Part shown: one piece after another, positions 61,871 through 64,000 of the stretch | How the letters are laid out: each line of letters begins with the position of its first letter | Position numbering within the stretch: position 1 is the stretch's first letter | Assembly (NCBI GenBank): GCA_028866895.1 | Contig: JAGWHF010000003.1 | Span: 1 to 64,000, forward strand | DNA length: 64,000 bases | Direction of reading: 5' to 3' | Source: Nitrososphaerota archaeon | GTDB lineage: Archaea > Thermoproteota > Nitrososphaeria > Nitrososphaerales > Nitrosopumilaceae | Program-made: the position numbers and the translations under genes | Notes under the pieces: model-generated | Databases searched by the model: none | Seen by the model: the letters and a program-made list of their open reading frames with translations, nothing else | Told to the model about the DNA's origin: nothing

Positions 61871-62431
61871 ATGCTACGCTCCAAGCCTGTTGTAAGTATA
61901 GAAAATGTAGTATCTACCGCATCAGTCAACCAGAAGATTGATCTTGTCTTCATATCAAGAAATTTTGCTGATACTGAATACAGGCCGGAACGCTTTCCGG
62001 GTCTAGTGTTTAGGCTAAAATCTCCAAAAACCTCGATTCTTGTATTTGGTTCTGGTAACATGGTCTGTACCGGCGCCAAGTCAGAAGACCAGTCTGTCCT
62101 GGGAATAAAGACTCTAGTTGAGATCCTAAAAAAAGGTGGAATTAAGATAAGAAACGAGCCTGATATAACAATCCAGAATGTGGTAGCATCTGTAAACCTA
62201 GGAGGGAGGGTACGTCTTGAGCAGGCAGCACGCACGCTTCCACGCTCCATGTACGAGCCTGAACAATTTCCTGGATTGATACACAGGATGGTTGACCCAA
62301 CTACCGTGATACTCATATTTGCCTCAGGAAAGCTTGTCTGTGCAGGTGCAAAAAAAACCTCTGATATATACAGGTCTGTCGGAAACCTACAGCTCACGTT
62401 GGAAGAGAAGAGACTGATGCACTATGAATAG
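61871..62431 (+). CDS. tbp: TATA-box-binding protein (TBP)
   Basis: 186 residues forming the two direct repeats of the saddle: repeat 1 (about 5-90: VSIENVVSTASVNQKIDLVF, PGLVFRLKSPKTSILVFGSG, MVCTGAKSEDQ) and repeat 2 (about 95-182: ITIQNVVASVNLGGRVRLEQ, YEPEQFPGLIHRMVDPTTVI, KLVCAGAKKTSD). It is the general initiation factor that recruits TFB and RNA polymerase. A TATA box (ACTATATATTAT, about 61838-61849) sits 28 bp upstream of the ATG. It lies in an accessory-looking block, so it may be an additional copy specialised for local genes, or simply the only one. Confidence 0.95.
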   Translation: MLRSKPVVSIENVVSTASVNQKIDLVFISRNFADTEYRPERFPGLVFRLKSPKTSILVFGSGNMVCTGAKSEDQSVLGIKTLVEILKKGGIKIRNEPDITIQNVVASVNLGGRVRLEQAARTLPRSMYEPEQFPGLIHRMVDPTTVILIFASGKLVCAGAKKTSDIYRSVGNLQLTLEEKRLMHYE

Positions 62432-62436
62432 ATTTT

Positions 62437-63069
62437 CTAGGGAAAACGGTCATCAGAAACAGAATTAGCTGAAATAGGAGATACTTTCCGGTATTCTACT
62501 AATAATCTGTCAAGGATCAATCCAGATATCACTATTATCAGTGAAATGATTACTGGCCATAAATTAGTCGCATTAGCATTTACTCCCACAGGCAATCTTT
62601 CTCCTGCACTAGAGGGTGCTCCAATCTGTAAGTATTGCGACACAATCCAAGAAAATGCGGCGGTTATTCCAATTGCTGCAAATCTCTGTATTCGTCTTAA
62701 TGAATTAAGCAAGGATTTACTCCTCTTTGCCTTTTCAGAAATATCTGGAAATAATATTATCATAGCAAATTTTGCAACAACATAGTACTTTACATCGTGC
62801 TCTCTACTGTTTTTTTCTACTTTATTTACTCGAACGATGTCAACCTCTTGCATTTTTTTCAGGTGGTGTAGAATTAAAGATAAACTTGATTCTGTTTTTT
62901 GAGCAATCTCGGTAGCAGCCATTTCGTTGCCGTATAATAATTTTAGAATTTTTCTACTGGTATCGTTGCTCAATAAATCGCCCAATATTTTGAGCTTCTC
63001 GTCCTCTATTGACAAAGTTATTATTTCAGAGGAATCTGCAGGTTTAGCCAATCTATCATTAGATTTCAT
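62437..63069 (-). CDS. membrane-tethered ArsR-type winged-helix regulator
   Basis: 210 residues. An N-terminal winged helix (about 30-100: ILGDLLSNDTSRKILKLLYG, AATEIAQKTESSLSLILHHL, HDVKYYVVAKFAMIILFPD) is followed by two transmembrane helices (about 130-150, FAAIGITAAFSWIVSQYL; about 170-190, PVIISLIIVISGLILDRLLV). That order (HTH first, membrane after) is the reverse of the regulator at 60481. It converges with the TBP gene and lies 85 bases upstream of the divergent secreted-protein gene at 63155, which it may control (inference). Confidence 0.75.
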   Translation of the reverse strand: MKSNDRLAKPADSSEIITLSIEDEKLKILGDLLSNDTSRKILKLLYGNEMAATEIAQKTESSLSLILHHLKKMQEVDIVRVNKVEKNSREHDVKYYVVAKFAMIILFPDISEKAKRSKSLLNSLRRIQRFAAIGITAAFSWIVSQYLQIGAPSSAGERLPVGVNANATNLWPVIISLIIVISGLILDRLLVEYRKVSPISANSVSDDRFP

Positions 63070-63154
63070 GATACCACCATAAAATAGTATTTATCATTTT
63101 GGTTAAATCTGGATTGAATCAAATCCTATTAACCCTTTTGCGTAGTACTGTACA

Positions 63155-64000
63155 ATGACATTGACACCAATCTCAAAACAACGAATCTACATGACAGTCG
63201 TATCGGTGATTCTTAGTACAATGATAACATCACCAATGTTTACGGTAACAGCAAATGCAGCTACGACGGGATCTGGAACAGTCCCATATTTTCCGCCTAC
63301 CCCAAAACTATCAAAGACGCAGCTAAACACGCTTATTGGACTAGCAATGAGTGTGCCCGGCATTCAGAAGTGGTCTTCTAGTGGTTGGCAGTATGCATAC
63401 ACCGATTTCTCAGGACCTACAAATCCTGCTGAATGGACAACAGCAATAGTTCATCTACATCTTCCTTTAGGAAAAGGAAATCCACCAATACAATGCACGG
63501 CTTCTAACGGATCGTGGGCATCAGTAGTGATTAATTTGAAAACACTTGCCATCCAAAAAGCCGAGTTTCCTGTTGTCGGGATGCATTACTCATGCACAAA
63601 CCCACATAATGCCCCAGTTAGCCTAGGAGCTCCGGTAAGCGCATCTGGAAATCCAAACACCCTTGCTTCGGTAAATCCTCTTACTGCAATTTCGAAACCA
63701 TCGTATGTGATAGCAGAAGAGAATGATGTCACAAGTAATACCGTAATAGGAAGTTGGGCAAATATCTATACGCCGTCCTTCACTAGCCCAGGAGTTTACA
63801 GCAACATGGACAATAGCATAAGTCTTCTGATTAATCAAAAATGGACTACAGGAGATTTAACTCAATTGGGCTGGACAATAACAACTGCATCGGGATGTTC
63901 TGGCACCGGTATAAACTCAGACAGTGCTGATCTGGGATATGTTGATACCTCTACAAATTCGAATTATTGTATCTACAACATTTCAACATATACTTACACT
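63155..64000 (+). CDS. secreted protein related to the cassette proteins (partial, runs off the end)
   Basis: The frame is open from ATG 63155 to the last base (282 codons), so the gene continues beyond the window. It has a signal peptide (VSVILSTMITSPMFTVTANA) and then LSKTQLNTLIGLAMSVPGIQ, which lines up with LSKTNLQKLENLAIHNIGVQ of the copy-2 cassette protein. Further on, PSFTSPGVYSNMDNSISLLI and ASGCSGTGINSDSADLG parallel PSFSSSGTNSVTFFLV and SNGCSPAYDTSS. It is therefore a third member of the same extracellular family, on the opposite strand and without an obvious dual-palindrome promoter. A TATA-like CTATTAACC lies about 29 bp upstream. Confidence 0.78.
   Translation, partial: MTLTPISKQRIYMTVVSVILSTMITSPMFTVTANAATTGSGTVPYFPPTPKLSKTQLNTLIGLAMSVPGIQKWSSSGWQYAYTDFSGPTNPAEWTTAIVHLHLPLGKGNPPIQCTASNGSWASVVINLKTLAIQKAEFPVVGMHYSCTNPHNAPVSLGAPVSASGNPNTLASVNPLTAISKPSYVIAEENDVTSNTVIGSWANIYTPSFTSPGVYSNMDNSISLLINQKWTTGDLTQLGWTITTASGCSGTGINSDSADLGYVDTSTNSNYCIYNISTYTYT

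Noticed and set aside
1-64000. CRISPR arrays, rRNA or tRNA genes, complete insertion sequences, or a known defence system
   Set aside because: No regular spaced repeats, rRNA-like blocks, clover-leaf structures, transposase genes with terminal repeats, or full defence gene sets were seen.

Overview
The window is from an archaeon, most likely a member of the Nitrososphaeria (Thaumarchaeota). The reasons are a complete archaeal exosome superoperon, archaeal ribosomal and RNA polymerase genes, a TATA-binding protein, Nob1, a PEFG-CTERM surface protein, FilR1-like winged-helix regulators, an F420 ligase (CofE) and many small zinc-finger proteins. A recurrent TATA box 25-31 bp upstream of start codons, including TTG and GTG starts, points to largely leaderless transcription. 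The genus cannot be fixed from sequence alone. The central part is gene-dense and GC-rich. Both ends, and especially about 56.8-64 kb, are visibly more AT-rich and look accessory.

Layout. 0-5.4 kb: a ribbon-helix-helix protein, an orphan PAS histidine kinase, a winged-helix regulator and a translationally coupled pirin/flavin-reductase pair. 5.5-11 kb: a secreted multidomain sugar-dehydrogenase-like protein and a convergent ergothioneine pair (egtD/egtB). 11-24 kb: stress and envelope genes, namely three universal stress proteins around a P-type proton ATPase, a zinc finger, a secreted pentapeptide protein, a PEFG-CTERM protein, a secreted coiled-coil protein and several small membrane proteins. 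24-34 kb: a two-gene P-loop ATPase/winged-helix operon, msrB, a mini zinc-finger gene behind a perfect palindrome, a coiled-coil protein, a membrane glycosyltransferase, a ferredoxin fusion, a rhodanese, NAD kinase and Nob1.

34-41.7 kb is informational: an XPF-type nuclease, prefoldin beta, Pcc1, L37Ae, Rrp42, Rrp41, Rrp4 and SBDS on the minus strand, then Rpo3, L18e, L13, S9 and a nucleotidyltransferase on the plus strand. 41.7-45.5 kb holds two different LeuC/LeuD-type dehydratases side by side. 45.6-49 kb holds cofE and several unknown genes. 49.2-53.4 kb encodes a 2-oxoacid:ferredoxin oxidoreductase whose beta subunit carries a 357-residue intein with an apparently dead homing-endonuclease domain, preceded by a 44-residue cysteine-rich protein. 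53.5-56 kb has a hydroxyacid dehydrogenase and a glycosyltransferase.

The most novel-looking part is 57-64 kb. Two minus-strand cassettes each pair a large secreted protein with a small membrane-anchored protein. Each is driven by a nearly identical 59-bp promoter block (two differences) carrying two perfect palindromes at the expected transcription start. A third related secreted gene runs off the right end. Two membrane-tethered winged-helix regulators, two ribbon-helix-helix-like proteins and a TBP gene lie among them. This looks like a self-contained regulated surface-protein locus. Its function cannot be read from the sequence.
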